A DNA stretch of 64,000 nt from Mobilicoccus pelagius NBRC 104925 (GTDB lineage: Bacteria; Actinomycetota; Actinomycetes; Actinomycetales; Dermatophilaceae). This document shows, piece by piece, positions 24,489-36,696 of the stretch. The notes under the pieces were generated by a model. The model did not search any database. It had not been told where the DNA came from and worked only from the letters and a program-made list of their open reading frames with translations. The stretch covers positions 1-64,000 of the forward strand of contig NZ_BAFE01000020.1 of assembly GCF_000247995.1 (NCBI RefSeq), given 5' to 3'. How positions within the stretch are numbered: position 1 is the stretch's first letter; every line of letters starts with the position of its first letter. The position numbers were made by a program, and so were the translations under genes.

Positions 24489-25979
24489 TCAGCGCCGCGG
24501 CACCTCCCACGTGTGGACGGGCTCCCCTGCCTCGCTGAGGTCGAGGTACATCTCGAGCATCCGGTGGAGCGCCACCGAGCGGTCCAACCCCGACTCCTCG
24601 AGGGCGTACACCGTGTCGATCTGCCACGACGCACCGTTCTGACGCGAGATCGCGCGTCCCTCGATGACGCCGAGGTAGGTGTCGCGGGCGGCCCGGTCGA
24701 CACCGAGGGTCGACAGGCCCTCCTCCGCGAGCGGCAGGAGGTGGCGCAGCGTGAGCTCGTCCGGCGAGATCGAGGAGTACCCCGGCCAGTAGAGGCGGGC
24801 GTTCATGCCGTCGCGGGCGCCGTGGCGGAAGTTCGTGCTCGCGGCGGAGAAGCTCATCTGCGTCCACACCGGCCGGTCCTCACGCGCGAGGTGGACGAGC
24901 ACGCCGTAGTAGAACGCGGCGTTGGCGAGGACGTCGGTCACCGTCGGCCCCGCCGGCAGCGTCCGGTTCTCCACCCGCAGGTGCGGGCGTCCACCCGCGG
25001 TGTCATAGATCGGGCGGTTCCATCGGTAGATCGTGCCGTTGTGGAGACGCAGCTCGGCGAGCTCCGGCGGCTCCCCGCTCTCGAGCACCGCCACCGGGTC
25101 CTCGTCGCCCACCTCGGGCAGCAACGACGCGAAGTAGCGCACGTTGTCCTCGAACAGGTCGAAGATCGACGTGATCCAGCGGTCGCCGAACTCGACGCGC
25201 GGGCGGACGCCCTGGTTGACGAACTCGATCGACCGCGTGTCGGCGGCCTGCGTGAACAGCGGGATGCGCGTCTCGTGCCAGAGCATCTTGCCGCCGAAGA
25301 ACGGGGAGTTCGCCGCCAGTGCCAGCTGCGGGCCTGCGAGGGCCTGCGCGGCGTTCCAGTAGGCCGCGAAGTCGGCCGGTGCCACCTGCAGGTGGAGCTG
25401 CATCGACGTGCACGCCGCCTCCGGCCCGATCGAATCGGAGTACATCGTCACCCGCTCCCCCGAGGGGCCGCTGATGTCGATGAACATGTCCTCGCCACGC
25501 GCCCGCATGATCGCATCGTTGAGGGCCGAGTAGCGGTTGGGCGTGCTCATCCACCCGTCGTCGCTCACGTGGTGGGTCATGATCGTCGGCAGCATGCCGA
25601 TCATCGCGAGGCGCGTCCCCACCGACGCCGCGGCCGCGCGTGCGCCCGCGAGGGCCTCGCACACATCCTTCTCGAGGGTGAGGAGCCCCTTGCCCTCAAG
25701 AGAACGCGGATCGACGTTCACCTCGATGTTGAACCTGCCGAGTTCGTGGACGAACGAGTCGTCGTCGATGGCGGCGAGCACCTCGTCGTTGCGGAACGCC
25801 GGCTCGAGGTCCTCCCCCACGAGGGAGAACTCCATCTCCATCCCCGTCATGAAGCGCCCCGGGTCGAAGCTCGTCACCGCGAGCATGCGCTCGAAGACGT
25901 CGAGGTTCTGACGCACCTTCTCGCGGTACTGCCGACGCTGCGTGTTGCTCCACTCGCCACCGCTGACGTCCTGCCCCAT
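24489..25979 (-). CDS. Glutamate-cysteine ligase family protein
   Basis: This protein of 496 residues starts MGQDVSGGEWSNTQRRQYRE. TGMEMEFSLV is the Glu-rich metal/ATP-binding start of the GCS fold; further family-like pieces are GRFNIEVNVDPRS, TSMQLHLQV and HLRVENRTLPAGPTV. Such ~500-residue proteins in actinobacteria are usually annotated as glutamate-cysteine ligases. The true substrate, whether for ergothioneine, another gamma-glutamyl compound or something else, is not proven. ATG 25979 follows GGACGGGA. The neighbours are unrelated metabolic genes, so context does not decide its role. Confidence 0.75.
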   Translation of the reverse strand: MGQDVSGGEWSNTQRRQYREKVRQNLDVFERMLAVTSFDPGRFMTGMEMEFSLVGEDLEPAFRNDEVLAAIDDDSFVHELGRFNIEVNVDPRSLEGKGLLTLEKDVCEALAGARAAAASVGTRLAMIGMLPTIMTHHVSDDGWMSTPNRYSALNDAIMRARGEDMFIDISGPSGERVTMYSDSIGPEAACTSMQLHLQVAPADFAAYWNAAQALAGPQLALAANSPFFGGKMLWHETRIPLFTQAADTRSIEFVNQGVRPRVEFGDRWITSIFDLFEDNVRYFASLLPEVGDEDPVAVLESGEPPELAELRLHNGTIYRWNRPIYDTAGGRPHLRVENRTLPAGPTVTDVLANAAFYYGVLVHLAREDRPVWTQMSFSAASTNFRHGARDGMNARLYWPGYSSISPDELTLRHLLPLAEEGLSTLGVDRAARDTYLGVIEGRAISRQNGASWQIDTVYALEESGLDRSVALHRMLEMYLDLSEAGEPVHTWEVPRR

Positions 25980-26021
25980 GGTCCCGTCCGTTCGTTCTCG
26001 AAAACCGGTGGCGCACACTGT

Positions 26022-26056
26022 ACGGCCCCGGCCGCACCGTAGTGCGCCGGGGCCGT
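26022..26056 (-). terminator. Hairpin terminator after gcvP
   Basis: ACGGCCCCGG (26022-26031) pairs with CCGGGGCCGT (26047-26056), extended inside by GCAC/GTGC. It lies 47 bases past the gcvP stop and directly before the next gene's start region. Confidence 0.75.
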
Positions 26057-26102
26057 GACGTCAGGGGGGGGTGGCGTTCACCACCGCCCTCTGATCAGCG
26101 GA

Positions 26103-28976
<2,874 letters not shown>

Positions 28977-29087
28977 CGACGACCTCCTGTGGGGCGGGTT
29001 CGGGCGCTACGCCGCCTGCGGCGACCTCCCCACGTGTCACCCCCATCGGTGCCGACGGTGGCTTCCACGGTGCCGATCTCACGCGCT

Positions 29088-29172
29088 CCGGGTGCCTGAG
29101 AGGTTCCGGGGAGTGTTGCCCCTTCGGCGCCGCCGTCGGTCGGCGAGGACCTCGAGCGAACTCTCACGCGCA
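29088..29172 (-). promoter_or_regulatory. Glycine riboswitch upstream of gcvP
   Basis: Read on the minus strand, the leader has GCGTGAGAGTTCG (29158-29170), then CGCCGAAGGGGCAA, then CCTCTCAGGCACCCGG. These are the conserved P1, core and closing segments of a glycine aptamer. It ends about 110 bases before the gcvP ATG. Only one complete aptamer is visible. The spacer toward gcvP has inverted ATCGG/CCGAT arms that could be the expression platform. Confidence 0.85.
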
Positions 29173-29278
29173 AGCATGCAGCCCTCGCAGACTAACATCG
29201 CGGGCCGCGGCGCTCGGGGGCGTTCCGGCAGTTCCGGGTGCCTCGACGGTGAGACGGTCACCCACCGGGGCGCGTCGC

Positions 29279-29899
29279 TCACCCGGTCTTGCGACGGGCG
29301 CGACGACGGGCGCTGAGCTCGTCGGTGACGCCCGCGGGCGCCTCGGGGGCCTCGGGGGCCTCGGCCGGGTCGCCGTCCTCCCCCAGGCGTTCGGTGGGCA
29401 GGTGTGCGAGGTCCCCCTCGACCTCCCGCCACACCCGGCCGACGGCGATGCCGAACACGCCCTGCCCGCCCTGGAGCAGGTCGATGACCTCGTCGTCAGA
29501 GGTGCACTCGTACACGGTGGCGCCGTCGCTCATGAGCGTGATCTGCGCGAGATCCTCGACGCCGCGCTCCCGCAGCGTCGCGACGGCGACGCGGATCTGC
29601 TGGAGCGTCACGCCCGTCTCGAGGAGACGCTTGACGACCTTGAGGACGAGCACGTCGCGGAAGCTGTACAGGCGCTGCGTGCCCGAGCCGGTGGCCGACC
29701 GGAGCGACGGCTCCACGAGCCCGGTACGTGCCCAGTAGTCGAGCTGACGGTAGGTGATCCCGGCGCCACGGCAGGCGATCGGGCCACGGAAGCCCTGGTC
29801 GTCGCCGATGGCGTCTTCGGGGGTGAACAGCACGCCCTGCGTCCCCGGCAGCGCCGGGACGGCGGACATGCCCGACGCGCGGTGATCCGACGAGTTCAC
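29279..29899 (-). CDS. MerR-family regulator (Rv1830-like)
   Basis: This 206-residue regulator has an N-terminal winged helix: ACRGAGITYRQLDYWARTGL and GSGTQRLYSFRDVLVLKVVK. A linker helix (LLETGVTLQQIRVAVATLRE) and an acidic/Ala-Pro tail follow. GTG 29899 was chosen because GGAGGG lies 6 bases before it. It sits between gcvP and DUF151 in the order conserved with M. tuberculosis Rv1826-Rv1832, where the matching gene is Rv1830, a second MerR-type protein. The target genes are not visible. Confidence 0.88.
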   Translation of the reverse strand: MNSSDHRASGMSAVPALPGTQGVLFTPEDAIGDDQGFRGPIACRGAGITYRQLDYWARTGLVEPSLRSATGSGTQRLYSFRDVLVLKVVKRLLETGVTLQQIRVAVATLRERGVEDLAQITLMSDGATVYECTSDDEVIDLLQGGQGVFGIAVGRVWREVEGDLAHLPTERLGEDGDPAEAPEAPEAPAGVTDELSARRRARRKTG

Positions 29900-30014
29900 G
29901 CGGTCCCTCCCTCTCCAGCGGCGAACCGGATCGCCCACGCGTTCGCGTGGATCGGCCGGCCCCTCCGATGGTACGGGGCGGGACTCGGGGCGACCAACGA
30001 TCCCCTCCGGCGCG

Positions 30015-30557
30015 TCACCCCTTTTCGCGTCCCGGCTCCCCCGGTCCCTCGGGCCCGTCCTCGTCCCGCTCCTCCGGGACGGAGGGGTCGTCGCCGAGGA
30101 AGTCCTCCGCCGACACCTGGTCGAGGAACTCGCGGAACTTCTCGACCTCCTCGTCCTCGTCGTCGGAGTCGACGAGCACGCCGGCCTCGTCCATGACGGC
30201 CTCGGCGACCCGGATCGGGGCGTCGCACCGCAGCGCCAGCGCCACGGCGTCGGAGGTCCGCGAACTCACCTCCACGCCGCCGTCGAACCGGAGCACGGCG
30301 TAGAACACCTGCTCGCGCATCTCGACGACGTGCACCTCCTCGAGGGTGCGCCCGAGGGCGGCGACCACGTCGACCAGGAGGTCGTGGGTCAACGGCCGGG
30401 GCGGCACGACACCCTGCTGTGCGTACGCGATCGCCGCGGCCTCCGCGGCACCGATCCACACGGGCAGGTACCGCCCACCGCCACGCTCACGAAGGAGCAC
30501 GATGGGGTTGTTCGTGGGCATCTCCACGCGGACACCGAGGACGTCGACATCGATCAC
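30015..30557 (-). CDS. DUF151 bifunctional-nuclease-domain protein
   Basis: This 180-residue protein starts MIDVDVLGVRVEMPTNNPIV. LPVWIGAAEAAAIAYAQQGV and SSRTSDAVALALRCDAPI are the two signature blocks of the DUF151 (bifunctional nuclease) family. An acidic tail of about 45 residues follows. Some plant relatives are reported to act on DNA and RNA; the bacterial role is unsettled. The product is encoded between ftsR and the second MerR gene in the conserved gcv-linked cluster. ATG 30557 is preceded by AGGGG. Confidence 0.88.
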   Translation of the reverse strand: MIDVDVLGVRVEMPTNNPIVLLRERGGGRYLPVWIGAAEAAAIAYAQQGVVPPRPLTHDLLVDVVAALGRTLEEVHVVEMREQVFYAVLRFDGGVEVSSRTSDAVALALRCDAPIRVAEAVMDEAGVLVDSDDEDEEVEKFREFLDQVSAEDFLGDDPSVPEERDEDGPEGPGEPGREKG

Positions 30558-30582
30558 CCCTCTACGCTAGGGGATCGGCGCG

Positions 30583-31302
30583 TCAGAGTCCTGCTTTGAC
30601 CAAGGCGGTGTGGAGTGCGATGCAGTGCTGGAGGACGTCGGCGGCCACGCGGCGACCGTTCTCCTCCGAACGTCGACGGGCGGGCGCGGAGATCTGGTTG
30701 AGCAGACCGACCTCACGCTCCGCGGCGGTGCGGAACGGACGGAGGTGGCGCGGCTCGAGGCCGTACGCGGCGAGACCGGCGGCGGCGCGGGCCACTTGCA
30801 GCGCCCTGCTGTCGAAGTGCCCCTCGGCGTCGGGCGCGATGAGCCCGTACGTGACGAGGGCGTCCACCGTCGCCGCGTCGAGCTCCGCCGCGCGGGCGAT
30901 CTCGGCACGCGTGAGGCGGTACGCCTTCTCCGGTCGAGCGAGCTCCTCGGCAGTGGGGACATCAGGATCGACCGCGACCGCCGGCATGCGCGGCCCGGCC
31001 GGCTGAGGCCCGGCGACGTCGAGGGAGACCTCGAGACCACGATCGCGGGCGTCGAGGGCCTCCCGGATGACACGCAGCGGCCAGAAACGGTCGCGCTGCG
31101 CGGTGAGGACGAAACGCAGACGCTCGACGTCCTCGTCGGAGAACGAGCGGTAGCCCGAGGGCGTGCGCCGGGGCGACACGAGACCCTCGGACTCGAGGAA
31201 CCGGATCTTGGAGATCGTCACCTCGGGGAAATCCGGGCGCAGGGCCTCGAGGACCGCCCCGATGCTGCGCCGACCTCCCCGGGGCCCGGAACCGCCGGCC
31301 AT
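30583..31302 (-). CDS. ftsR: MerR-like division regulator FtsR
   Basis: This 239-residue protein has an N-terminal MerR-type winged helix: SIGAVLEALRPDFPEVTISK, IRFLESEGLVSPRRTPSGY and RSFSDEDVERLRFVLTAQRD. This sequence and the position next to garA match Rv1828 and Corynebacterium FtsR, which activates ftsZ and affects cell division. A C-terminal helical domain (residues about 130-239) is intact. Its ATG overlaps the garA stop by one base (TGATG), so the two are translationally coupled. Confidence 0.9.
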   Translation of the reverse strand: MAGGSGPRGGRRSIGAVLEALRPDFPEVTISKIRFLESEGLVSPRRTPSGYRSFSDEDVERLRFVLTAQRDRFWPLRVIREALDARDRGLEVSLDVAGPQPAGPRMPAVAVDPDVPTAEELARPEKAYRLTRAEIARAAELDAATVDALVTYGLIAPDAEGHFDSRALQVARAAAGLAAYGLEPRHLRPFRTAAEREVGLLNQISAPARRRSEENGRRVAADVLQHCIALHTALVKAGL

Positions 31303-31766
31303 CAGACCGACGGGCGCGGGGTGTGGAAGACGAGACGGAACTTGCCGATCTGGACCTCGTCACCGGCCCGCAGCACTGCGGAGTCGATGCGCTCGCGATT
31401 GACGTAGGTGCCGTTCAGCGAGCCCACGTCACGGACGACGAACGTGTCACCGTCCTGCTCGAACACCGCGTGCTTGCGCGAGACGGTGACGTCGTCGAGG
31501 AAGATGTCGCTGTCGGGGTGACGCCCCGTCGTCGTCATCGCGGAGTCGAGGAGGAACCTCGCCCCGGTGTTCGGGCCGCGGAGCACGAGCAGCAGCGCCG
31601 TGCCAGGTCGCAGCGCGTCGATGGTGGAGGTGTCGTCCGAGGAGAGTCGGAGGTCGGCGTCCGCCGGCAGATCCGCCTCGGGAACTCCCGTGAAGCGCAT
31701 CGTGGCGGGCCCGCTACGCGGCGGCTCCTGCCCCTGGCCGGGGTGCGTTGCCTGCTCGTCGGTCAC
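31302..31766 (-). CDS. garA: FHA-domain protein GarA (OdhI-like)
   Basis: This 154-residue protein has a C-terminal FHA domain: TTGRHPDSDIFLDDVTVSRK, HAVFEQDGD and SLNGTYVNRERID, with the phosphothreonine-binding Arg, Ser and Asn present. The N-terminal tail has DDTST in the place where GarA has its phosphorylated TT motif. By homology it is a switch, controlled by Ser/Thr kinases, that restrains 2-oxoglutarate dehydrogenase and adjusts glutamate metabolism. GTG 31766 follows AGGTGAG. Confidence 0.92.
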   Translation of the reverse strand: MTDEQATHPGQGQEPPRSGPATMRFTGVPEADLPADADLRLSSDDTSTIDALRPGTALLLVLRGPNTGARFLLDSAMTTTGRHPDSDIFLDDVTVSRKHAVFEQDGDTFVVRDVGSLNGTYVNRERIDSAVLRAGDEVQIGKFRLVFHTPRPSV

Positions 31767-31802
31767 GTCGGCTCACCTGTCCTCTCGATTCGGTGACGTC
31801 CC

Positions 31803-31808
31803 ACCCTA
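31803..31808 (-). promoter_or_regulatory. Candidate -10 box for garA-ftsR
   Basis: TAGGGT reads toward garA, about 36 bases before GTG 31766; TTCGGA lies 18 bases upstream as a poor -35. The rest of the gap 31767-32046 shows no gene. Confidence 0.35.
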
Positions 31809-32046
31809 GAGTACGGGTCGATCCCTTCCGAATGCGTACGTCCGCAGCGGATGTCGCGAACCGGCCCTCGGCACGGGCCCACGGGCGCCGTTGCACGAGC
31901 CTCCAGGCCCGTCCGACACGCCACGTCGGACGCCGCATGACCACCTCCCCGAACGCCGACGACGCCCACCCCGGGGATCGGGGGAGGACGTCGTCGGACG
32001 GTTCCTGCGCAGGGCCGGTGGGGCGCCGCGGGAGGACGTGGATCGG

Positions 32047-32436
32047 TCAGTCCAGGCTCTCGGTATACGTGTCGGCGTCCATGAGGGAGTCGAGCTGCGC
32101 ACGGTCGGAGACGCGGAGCTCGAACATCCAACCCTCACCGTAGGGGTCGCTGTTGACCATCTCGGAGGCCGACTCGAGGCCCTCGTTGACGGCGACGACC
32201 TCACCGGTGAGCGGGCTGAACAGGTCGCTCACGGACTTCGTCGACTCGATCTCGCCACAGGTGTCACCCGCGGTGACCTCGTCGCCCACGGACGGGAGAT
32301 CGACATAGACGACGTCACCCAGGGCGTCCTGCGCGTAGGAGGTGATGCCGACCCGCACGACGTCGTCGTTGCCGGTACGCACCCACTCGTGCTCCGCCGT
32401 GTAGCGCAGTTCCTGCGGGTACTCCAGGTCGCTCAT
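32047..32436 (-). CDS. gcvH: Glycine cleavage system H protein
   Basis: This 129-residue lipoyl carrier starts MSDLEYPQELRYTAEHEWVR. The lipoylation Lys is in CGEIESTKSVSDLFSP, and ALGDVVYVDLPSVGDEV precedes it. It shuttles the aminomethyl group from GcvP to GcvT. A good AAGGAGAG precedes ATG 32436. It lies immediately upstream of garA and downstream of a DUF881 gene, as in other actinobacteria. Length and motifs are typical. Confidence 0.97.
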   Translation of the reverse strand: MSDLEYPQELRYTAEHEWVRTGNDDVVRVGITSYAQDALGDVVYVDLPSVGDEVTAGDTCGEIESTKSVSDLFSPLTGEVVAVNEGLESASEMVNSDPYGEGWMFELRVSDRAQLDSLMDADTYTESLD

Positions 32437-32476
32437 GACTCTCCTTCAGGTTGTGGTGCGAGGGACGAGACGCAGG

Positions 32477-33361
32477 TCAGGGGGTGGCCTGCTCCTCGGG
32501 TGTGGTCACCGGTCGAGCGTATCGGTGGCTGCTCGCGGGGTGCAACGCATTCACGGGAACCCGTTCCGACGGATCGACGCGGATCCGGCCGCCCGCCTGC
32601 CGCGTGGACTCCTCCACGCCGCCGGGGATGGCGAGGGCGGAGGCGAGCGTGCGCCCGTCCCCGATCGCGACGACGCGGACCGGCCAGGCGAGCTCATGGC
32701 CGTCGACGAGGACCCGGCCGTCCCGGTCGACGAAGCTCGTCGACGCGACGACGCGCACGTCGCCGATCTGGACGGCCTCCGCGCCCGCGTCCCGGAGCTC
32801 CTGGACGAGGTCGAGAAAGGACGCCGCAGGGAGAACCTCGGGGCCGCCCTCGAGGACGACCGTCACCCCGGGCCCCTCGGCGGGTACGGAGCCGGCGAGG
32901 ACACCGAGGTCCCCGAGCCGTTCGCGGGCGCGTCGCTCGGCCTCGGCACCGTCGGCGCCGCCGGCGAGACGGGCCAGCTCGGCCTCGAGCGCATGCGTCT
33001 CCTCCTGGAGGCGCGTGGCCCGCGCCGTCACGCCGTCGAGGATGCCGACGAGCTCGGTCTCGCGGAGCGACTCCAGACCCGCGTCGTGGGTCTGTCGGAT
33101 CTGCGCGGAGAGGCCGATGCCGAGGGCGAGGGTGAGGGCGCCGGCGAGCACGGACGCGCGGGACGGGTGCAGACGGAGCAGCCCACGCCCCGATCGGTCG
33201 CCCCCGGTGGGGAGGGTCGTCGCGGCCCCCTCACGCGCTGCGGCGGGGGTCGCGCCCGAGGTGGCGTCGGCGGCCTCGGGGACATGATCCTGCGTCGCCT
33301 CGGACCCGCCGTCGCGGACGGGCCTCGGGGTTCGGGAGAACGGTGAGCGCGCCATCGTCAC
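32477..33361 (-). CDS. DUF881 membrane-anchored protein
   Basis: This 294-residue protein has a polar N-terminus of about 65 residues, one membrane helix (SVLAGALTLALGIGLSAQIR), a coiled-coil stretch (RATRLQEETHALEAELARLA) and a DUF881 domain with GPGVTVVLEG and ELRDAGAEAVQIGDVRVVAS. The family is linked to envelope and division clusters; its role is not established. GTG 33361 overlaps the sbp stop (GTGA). ATG 33355 is also possible. Confidence 0.87.
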   Translation of the reverse strand: MTMARSPFSRTPRPVRDGGSEATQDHVPEAADATSGATPAAAREGAATTLPTGGDRSGRGLLRLHPSRASVLAGALTLALGIGLSAQIRQTHDAGLESLRETELVGILDGVTARATRLQEETHALEAELARLAGGADGAEAERRARERLGDLGVLAGSVPAEGPGVTVVLEGGPEVLPAASFLDLVQELRDAGAEAVQIGDVRVVASTSFVDRDGRVLVDGHELAWPVRVVAIGDGRTLASALAIPGGVEESTRQAGGRIRVDPSERVPVNALHPASSHRYARPVTTPEEQATP

Positions 33362-33690
33362 GCCTTGAAGAGGTGGCGCCGGATGGCGGCGACGTTGGAG
33401 AAGATGCGGATGCCGAGGACGACGATGACGCCGGTGGAGAGCTGCGCGCCCACGCCGAGCTGGTCGCCGAGGAAGACGATGAGGGCGGCGACGACGACGT
33501 TCGAGAGGAACGACACGACGAAGACCTTGTCGTCGAAGATGCCGTCGAGGCTGGCGCGCAGACCGCCGAACACGGCGTCGAGCGCGGCGACGACGGCGAT
33601 CGGCAGGTAGGACTGGAGGATCGCGGGCACGCTCGGCTGGAGGACCAGACCGAGGACGATGCCGACGACGAGCCCGATGAGGGGGATCAT
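33358..33690 (-). CDS. sbp: Small basic protein (DUF1290)
   Basis: This 110-residue membrane protein starts MIPLIGLVVGIVLGLVLQPS and has two to three helices, with YLPIAVVAALDAVFGGLRAS and FDDKVFVVSFLSNVVVAALI. This matches the Sbp/DUF1290 family found beside DUF881 genes in many Gram-positives. AAGGAG precedes ATG 33690. The gene overlaps its neighbours on both sides (ATGA and GTGA), so the three genes are coupled. Confidence 0.9.
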   Translation of the reverse strand: MIPLIGLVVGIVLGLVLQPSVPAILQSYLPIAVVAALDAVFGGLRASLDGIFDDKVFVVSFLSNVVVAALIVFLGDQLGVGAQLSTGVIVVLGIRIFSNVAAIRRHLFKA

Positions 33691-34652
33691 CCGTTCTCCT
33701 TGGCAGGGGGTCGGGAAGAGGGGTGGGCGTCGGTGGGTGCGGTGGAGGGCGTGCCGTCGGCGGGGGTGTCGTCCCCGTGCCGACGGGAGGACACCCGCGC
33801 GTACCGCAGGCGGGTCGGATCGGCGGCGGGCAGCCGGAGCCTGGCCTCCGCGTGCGCCTCGGCGCGGGCGGAGAAGGCGGTGCGGAGGTCGGCGAGGTAC
33901 GCGCCTCCCGCGCCGCGGGTGTAGGCGGCCTGGGACTCGGGCCCCATCACGGCCTCGACGACGTAGGGGCGCGCAAGAGGCCGGAACCCGACCAGGATCG
34001 CCCGCCCGGCGAAGCGGATGGCCGTCGTCGAGGTGAGGCGGTGGCCGTTGACTGCGACGGCCTCGGCGCCCGCGGCCCACAGGTCGTTCGTGACGTTCTG
34101 GAGGTCGCGGTAGACGATGCGACCGGTGTCGTCGTCGGTGTCGTCGCGGGGCCCTCCCCCGCCGACCGGGCCGAGCCCGGGGGCGTCGTCGAGGGTGATC
34201 CGCAGCCCCGGTCCCTCGACCGGGGACGCGCCTGCGGCGTCGCGCACCCGCTCGAGGCGGACGGCGACGGGGTCGTCCCCGACGGCCCCGGCCTCGAGGG
34301 TGTGGAGGCGGCTCTCGAGGGCGACGTTGCGGGCGGCGGCCTCGTCGGCCTCCTGCTGCCGCTGCTCGATCCGTTCGACGAGTTCCACGCGCCCGTCGCG
34401 ACCGGCGTCGGCACGGGCATAGGTGAGCCCGGAGGTGGCGAACAACAGACCGCTCGCGAGGGCCGTGAGGCCGACGACGGCGGTGTTCCAGGGGCGTCGG
34501 CGGGGTGCCTCCCCCCGGAGCGCGCGTGCCTTCGCCGCGGCCTCGTAGGAGGGGTCGAGCGGGCGATCCATGATCTCGATGAGGAGCGACATCGACGCGT
34601 CGGGGCGCCCCGGTGTCGTCACCGCACTCGCTCCACCCACGCGCTCGACCAT
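33687..34652 (-). CDS. DUF881 membrane-anchored protein (first copy of operon)
   Basis: This 321-residue protein has a helix AVVGLTALASGLLFATSGLT after about 60 residues, a coiled coil (ERIEQRQQEADEAAARN) and a DUF881 core with GPGLRITLDD and VTNDLWAAGAEAVAVNGHRL. A glycine/aspartate-rich insert (GGGGPRDDTDDDTG) interrupts the core. The tail is polar. ATG 34652 has a TAAGGT -10 box 7 bases upstream, so it probably heads a leaderless operon: DUF881, sbp, DUF881. Confidence 0.87.
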   Translation of the reverse strand: MVERVGGASAVTTPGRPDASMSLLIEIMDRPLDPSYEAAAKARALRGEAPRRRPWNTAVVGLTALASGLLFATSGLTYARADAGRDGRVELVERIEQRQQEADEAAARNVALESRLHTLEAGAVGDDPVAVRLERVRDAAGASPVEGPGLRITLDDAPGLGPVGGGGPRDDTDDDTGRIVYRDLQNVTNDLWAAGAEAVAVNGHRLTSTTAIRFAGRAILVGFRPLARPYVVEAVMGPESQAAYTRGAGGAYLADLRTAFSARAEAHAEARLRLPAADPTRLRYARVSSRRHGDDTPADGTPSTAPTDAHPSSRPPAKENG

Positions 34653-34659
34653 GCCCTTC

Positions 34660-34665
34660 ACCTTA
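34660..34665 (-). promoter_or_regulatory. Probable -10 box for the leaderless DUF881 operon
   Basis: TAAGGT is followed by 7 bases and then ATG 34652. Confidence 0.5.
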
Positions 34666-34729
34666 GGGGTCCCGTCGCCGGGCCCGGATCCGCCGCACCG
34701 GCTGCGGGATCGCCGGGAGCGGGGACGAC

Positions 34730-34763
34730 GAAGGCCGCCTCCGACGAATCGGAGACGGCCTTC
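34730..34763 (-). terminator. Hairpin terminator after tRNA-Pro
   Basis: GAAGGCCG (34730-34737) pairs with CGGCCTTC (34756-34763), with an inner TCCGA/TCGGA stem. It lies 17 bases beyond the tRNA 3' end. Confidence 0.75.
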
Positions 34764-34779
34764 CTCATCGACCTTTCGG

Positions 34780-34853
<74 letters not shown>

Positions 34854-34979
34854 GAGCCCGCGAGGGCTTGCCGCCACTCGCGTGAACGACACGTCACCCT
34901 AACGCACGGGTGTCCTCCTTGCCCAATCAGGGCCGCCGCCGTGTCCGACGAGGGACGTGACGGGCGGGATGACCCCTCG

Positions 34980-36662
34980 TCAGCTGCGGCGACGCTTCTC
35001 GCGCACGCGCACGGAGATCTCGATCGGCGACCCGACGAAGCCGAAGTCCTCACGGAGTCGGCGCTCGACGAACCGTCGGTAGCCCGCCTCGAGGAACCCG
35101 GAGGCGAAGAGGACGAACCGCGGGGGCCGCGTGCTCGCCTGCGTACCGAAGAGGATGCGCGGCTGCTTGCCGCCTCGGACGGGGTGCGGGTGGGCCGCGA
35201 CGAGCTCGCCGAGGAACGCGTTGAGACGCGAGGTGGGGATGCGGGTGTCCCACGACTCGAGCGCCGTCTCGAGGGCGGGGACGAGCTTGTCCATGTGCCG
35301 ACCCGTGAGGGCGGACACGTTGACGCGCGGCGCCCACGGCACCTGGACGAACTCCCGTTCGATCTCGCGGTCGAGGTAGTAGCGACGTTCCTCGTCGATG
35401 GTGTCCCACTTGTTGTAGGCGATGACGAGGGCACGACCGGCGTCGACGACCTGCTGGACGACGCGCACGTCCTGCTCGCTGATGGTCTCGCCCGCGTCGA
35501 TGAGCACGACGCCGACCTCGGCCTTCTCGAGGGCGGTGCGCGTGCGCAGGGACGCGTAGAAGTCGGCCCCGCGAGTCTGGTGGACGCGACGACGGATGCC
35601 GGCGGTGTCGACGAACCGCCACTGCTTCCCGCCGAGCTCGATGAGCTCGTCGACGGGGTCGCGGGTCGTGCCGGCCGTGTCGTCGACGACGACGCGGTCC
35701 TCACCCGCGAGCTGGTTGAGCAGGCTCGACTTGCCGACGTTCGGGCGACCGACGAGGGCGACGCGACGGGGGCCGCCCCGGGCGTACGCCCCGGAGACGC
35801 CCGACTTCTCGGGCAGGACGGCGAGGAGGTCGTCGAGCATGTCCCCGCTCCCCCGGCCGTGGAGGGCCGACACGGGGTGGGGCTCACCCAGACCGAGCGA
35901 CCACAGCATGGCCGCGTCGGACTCCGCGCGGGTGTCGTCGACCTTGTTCGCGACGAGGACGACGGGCTTGCCCGCCCGGCGCAGGAGCCGGACGACGGCC
36001 TCGTCGTCGTCGGTGGCGCCGACCGTCGCGTCGACGACGAACATGACGGCGTCGGCCAGTTCGATCGCGACCTCGGCCTGCTCGGCGACACGCAGGTGGA
36101 TGCCGGAGGCGTCGATCTCCCACCCGCCGGTGTCGACGAGGGTGAACCGGCGGCCGGACCACTCGGCGTCGTAGGCGACCCGGTCGCGGGTCACGCCCGG
36201 CACGTCCTCGACGACGGCCTCACGGCGACCGAGGATGCGGTTGACGAGGGTGGACTTGCCGACGTTGGGGCGGCCGATGACGGCGACGACCGGCCGATCG
36301 GCGGGGTCCTCGTCGTCGGCGTCCTCGGGCAGACCCTGGAGGATCGCGAGGTCGTCCTCGTCGAGCTCGAACTCGTCGAGACCGGCGCGGAGCACCCGCT
36401 CGACGGAGCCACCCTCGGTGCCGTCGGCGTGAGTGACGACGATCGGCTCGTCGTGGACCTCGTCGTCGCCGGTGGTGGGCTCGTGCGCGGGGTCCTCGAC
36501 GTCGAGGGGCTCACCGGGGACCTCGTCGCCCGGGTGCGGGCCGGCGGCACCGGCGGCCGTCATGGGGTCGGCCGGGGCTCCCTCGGGCGCGGCGGCGTCG
36601 CGCCCGCTCTCGGGCATCGAGGGGGTCGTGGGGTATTCGCGGCGGTTCACGTCGTCGGACAT
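34980..36662 (-). CDS. der: Ribosome biogenesis GTPase Der (EngA)
   Basis: This 560-residue protein has two GTPase domains. G1 is [17 protein letters not shown] with VDTGGWE and VANKVDDT. G2 is [17 protein letters not shown] with DTAGIRRR and [10 protein letters not shown]-terminal KH-like domain ends RVREKRRRS. It helps 50S ribosome maturation. About 120 acidic residues ([18 protein letters not shown], then [18 protein letters not shown]) precede the first G domain, a tail common in actinobacterial Der. ATG 36662 follows GGGAG. It lies 35 bases after cmk. Confidence 0.96.
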   Translation of the reverse strand: MSDDVNRREYPTTPSMPESGRDAAAPEGAPADPMTAAGAAGPHPGDEVPGEPLDVEDPAHEPTTGDDEVHDEPIVVTHADGTEGGSVERVLRAGLDEFELDEDDLAILQGLPEDADDEDPADRPVVAVIGRPNVGKSTLVNRILGRREAVVEDVPGVTRDRVAYDAEWSGRRFTLVDTGGWEIDASGIHLRVAEQAEVAIELADAVMFVVDATVGATDDDEAVVRLLRRAGKPVVLVANKVDDTRAESDAAMLWSLGLGEPHPVSALHGRGSGDMLDDLLAVLPEKSGVSGAYARGGPRRVALVGRPNVGKSSLLNQLAGEDRVVVDDTAGTTRDPVDELIELGGKQWRFVDTAGIRRRVHQTRGADFYASLRTRTALEKAEVGVVLIDAGETISEQDVRVVQQVVDAGRALVIAYNKWDTIDEERRYYLDREIEREFVQVPWAPRVNVSALTGRHMDKLVPALETALESWDTRIPTSRLNAFLGELVAAHPHPVRGGKQPRILFGTQASTRPPRFVLFASGFLEAGYRRFVERRLREDFGFVGSPIEISVRVREKRRRS

Positions 36663-36696
36663 TCGCTCATTCTCCCGTATCGGGCGGTTCTTCGTG

